Source: Udeniomyces pyricola
Lineage: Eukaryota > Basidiomycota > Tremellomycetes > Cystofilobasidiales > Mrakiaceae
Assembly (NCBI GenBank): GCA_039545295.1
Contig: BCIK01000002.1
Span: forward strand, 878,841-942,840
Direction of reading: 5' to 3'
DNA: 64,000 nucleotides
The stretch's first letter is position 1. Every line of letters starts with the position of its first letter. Positions 62,198-64,000 of the stretch are shown one piece after another. The notes below the pieces were generated by a model. That model did no database searches. It was given only the letters and a program-made list of their open reading frames with translations, and was not told where the DNA came from. The position numbers and the translations under genes were made by a program.

Positions 62198-64000
62198 ATG
62201 TCCAACTTTGATGCTTCTCCGGATCCCTATGTTCCACCACCCCGTCTGACGAGCGTCAAAGGGTACAGGACAGCGAGATACAGAAACCCCTTGCCTCTGG
62301 TGGGGCGAGATGATCCCCCTGTTCTCGACCGGGCCGAGATGCAAGTCCAGGAACCTGGAGGTCTTGAAGATTCGGATCTGGTGAGGAGCTCTCTTGAATC
62401 TGACGTGCAAGGTGTGCGCCATTTGCCCGGAAGTAACCAAGCTGACCCCTTGAGTCAGATGGAAGTCGATCAAAGCTCTGTCATGGCTCCCAGAAGGAAC
62501 TCCAACGAATCTCAGGCCGTCTCGAGGGAGCCGACTTCCCCTCAAAGGAAGAAGACGACCTCCAGCAGAAAGAAGGCACCTACCAAGAAGTTGCCCTCGG
62601 CTGACAAGCTCAGACTTATCGAGGCGGAGGCCAGAATCCGTGAGCTGGAGAACGCCAAAGCTGTCGCCGAGAACGCCAAAGCTGTCGCCGACGCTAAAAG
62701 TACGTGTGATCCTCTCTCATCTCACCTTCTCTGGTATGGATGTATGCAGCCCATCGGCTCATGCTTCTGTTGATCTGTTCCCATCATTCCATGCAGTCAA
62801 GAAATATAAAAAGCAAGCAGAGAAGCGTCGGAAACAGGAGAAAGAAGGTAGAGGCTACGTCACCTGGGCATCCATCCCAGATGGCAAGGCCAAAGCTGCC
62901 GGGCGGAAGAGAGCCAGCATTCGAGAGATGTTGGGTCTGTGGAAAGACCCGGTCGGAAGCATCGAGGATGCGGTCGGCACTGTCGTACCGACTACTTCGG
63001 GCGGCAAGCCAAAGTTTGCGCCTGTGACGTCTAAGATTGTCTACAATCAAGTCCGCGTATGTCCGTTGTGACTTTCAGCCTACTCGATCCATCGTTGTAT
63101 CTCATCTGATCACCGATTGCACTTGATCATCAATTGCAGGTCATCGCCCGTCGGCGCCTTGCATCGTTCCATACGCGACGCAAGGAAAATGCAGGCGAGC
63201 CCTACGACAACAGGACTCCGACATACAGTTCTCAGGAACTGACAAAGATTGTCGAGCTCGTAAGTCCTCGGTCTTCTCTCGACCTCTTTTTTTTTTTTTT
63301 TTTTTTCTTCTTTTTTTTTTTCTTCTTTTTTTTTCTTTCTTTTTTTTTTCTGCTTCCACTCACGCTTTCGACATTGCGGCGCTCGTTATACGCCATCTTC
63401 TCTCATCTGCCCTCGGTCAGCTGAAGTCAGATCTGACCTCCGAAGGGTTCGAGGACGTATTCCGAAACCCGGTCACCAAACGACCGAGGTACAAGAACGA
63501 TTGGGCTCTCAGACGCCTGATCACTGATATCGCAAGAAGCGAACAGTAAGTCGATCATGGCTTCCATTCTCTGGTTCGTCGTGCTCCTCATGCGCAGACT
63601 AATTGTATCGTTGTCAAACCCTGTGCCTCGTTCGCCGACCTTTCTCATCTCTTCTCTCCTCAGTGATTCTTATGTTCACCCGATCTTCAGCGATCCGCAG
63701 AAGACTGCCGAAGCGGTCAGGTTGTGCCTCTCGGATTCAATCCGAACGATCGAGAGGTCAGATCAACAGCTGACAAGACTGGGCATGACAGCAGCGTTGC
63801 CCGAGAGCTCTCTCGACCCTCAGTTACCTCAAGAGGAGGAAGAGGAGGAAGAAGAGGAAGAGGAGGAAGAAGAGGATCAGGCCGGGGAGGGGAGTGGGGA
63901 TGTGCAGGGTATAGGTGACGACGATGTCGGGTTAGCCAGAGGCGTGGGCAACGGTGATCGCGAGGACGAGGACGATAGCGAGGACGAGGACGATGACGGC
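62198..64000 (+). CDS. Unknown protein with coiled-coil and acidic tail, truncated by window end
   Basis: Start is the ATG in CTCATGTCC; the frame reads upstream only to a TTG. Exon 1 (62198-62700) is Ser/Lys-rich, with RKKTTSSRKKAPTKK resembling a nuclear signal, then a helix EAEARIRELENAKAVAENAK with a direct repeat of ENAKAVA. Exon 2 gives KKYKKQAEKRRKQEKEGRG, TWASIPDGKAKAAGRKRASI and EDAVGTVVPTTSGG. Exons 3-5 give VIARRRLASFHTRRKENAG, LLKSDLTSEGFEDVF, WALRRLITDIARSE and YVHPIFSDPQKTAEAVRLC. From about 63828 the frame is almost pure Glu and then Asp/Glu-rich to the edge of the window. One intron contains a long T-tract (63285-63350). I do not recognise the family; a nuclear or chromatin-associated role is only suggested by composition. 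Confidence 0.72.

Overview
The window is nuclear DNA of an intron-rich fungus. Nearly every gene is broken by several short introns (mostly 50-250 nt, GT-AG). The families include a basidiomycete-type 7TM (DUF6534-like) protein, monocarboxylate-like and DAL5-like MFS carriers, a Zn2Cys6 factor, a CPK1/KPP2-type MAP kinase and a CsbD/Hmp1-like protein. Together these point to a basidiomycete yeast; Tremellomycetes is my best guess, by inference only. I support 21 protein-coding genes and saw no tRNA, rRNA, CRISPR or intact transposon. Coordinates are outer coding limits; the introns inside were placed by reading splice sites and checking that the frame stays open.

Layout. 0.4-6 kb: NmrA-like NAD(P)-binding protein (-), CsbD/Hmp1-like protein (+), RNA polymerase I/III subunit AC19 (-). 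7-12 kb: a Pro/His/Gly repeat protein (+) and a NAPE-PLD-like metallo-beta-lactamase enzyme (+). 12-24 kb: five minus-strand entries in a row (FUS3/KSS1-type MAPK, MFS carrier, F-box-like protein, 7TM protein). 24-29 kb: DUF4336 protein (+) and an aromatic/aminoadipate-type aminotransferase (-). 29-31 kb: a gene-poor stretch with clustered GCTTAC motifs. 31-35 kb: Zn2Cys6 transcription factor (+). 36-42 kb: a single-pass membrane protein whose intron holds the assembly gap, then a large Ser-rich protein whose start codon appears to be made by splicing. 42.9-44.7 kb: divergent histone H4/H3 pair. 45.5-51 kb: 1-Cys peroxiredoxin (+) convergent with a DAL5-type permease (-). 53-60 kb: kinesin and PCL-type cyclin (both +). 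62-64 kb: an unrecognised acidic-tailed protein cut by the window edge.

The genes do not form an obvious pathway or cluster. Several are cell-cycle or chromatin housekeeping genes (H3, H4, kinesin, cyclin, AC19), mixed with transport, signalling and metabolic genes. I did not find a convincing new multi-gene system. The most unusual signals are in gene architecture: a probable AT|G split start codon, several microexons (15-27 nt) that code for key motifs, a GC-AG intron, an Ala at position 28 of histone H3, and a long Ser/Pro insert splitting a transcription-factor domain.
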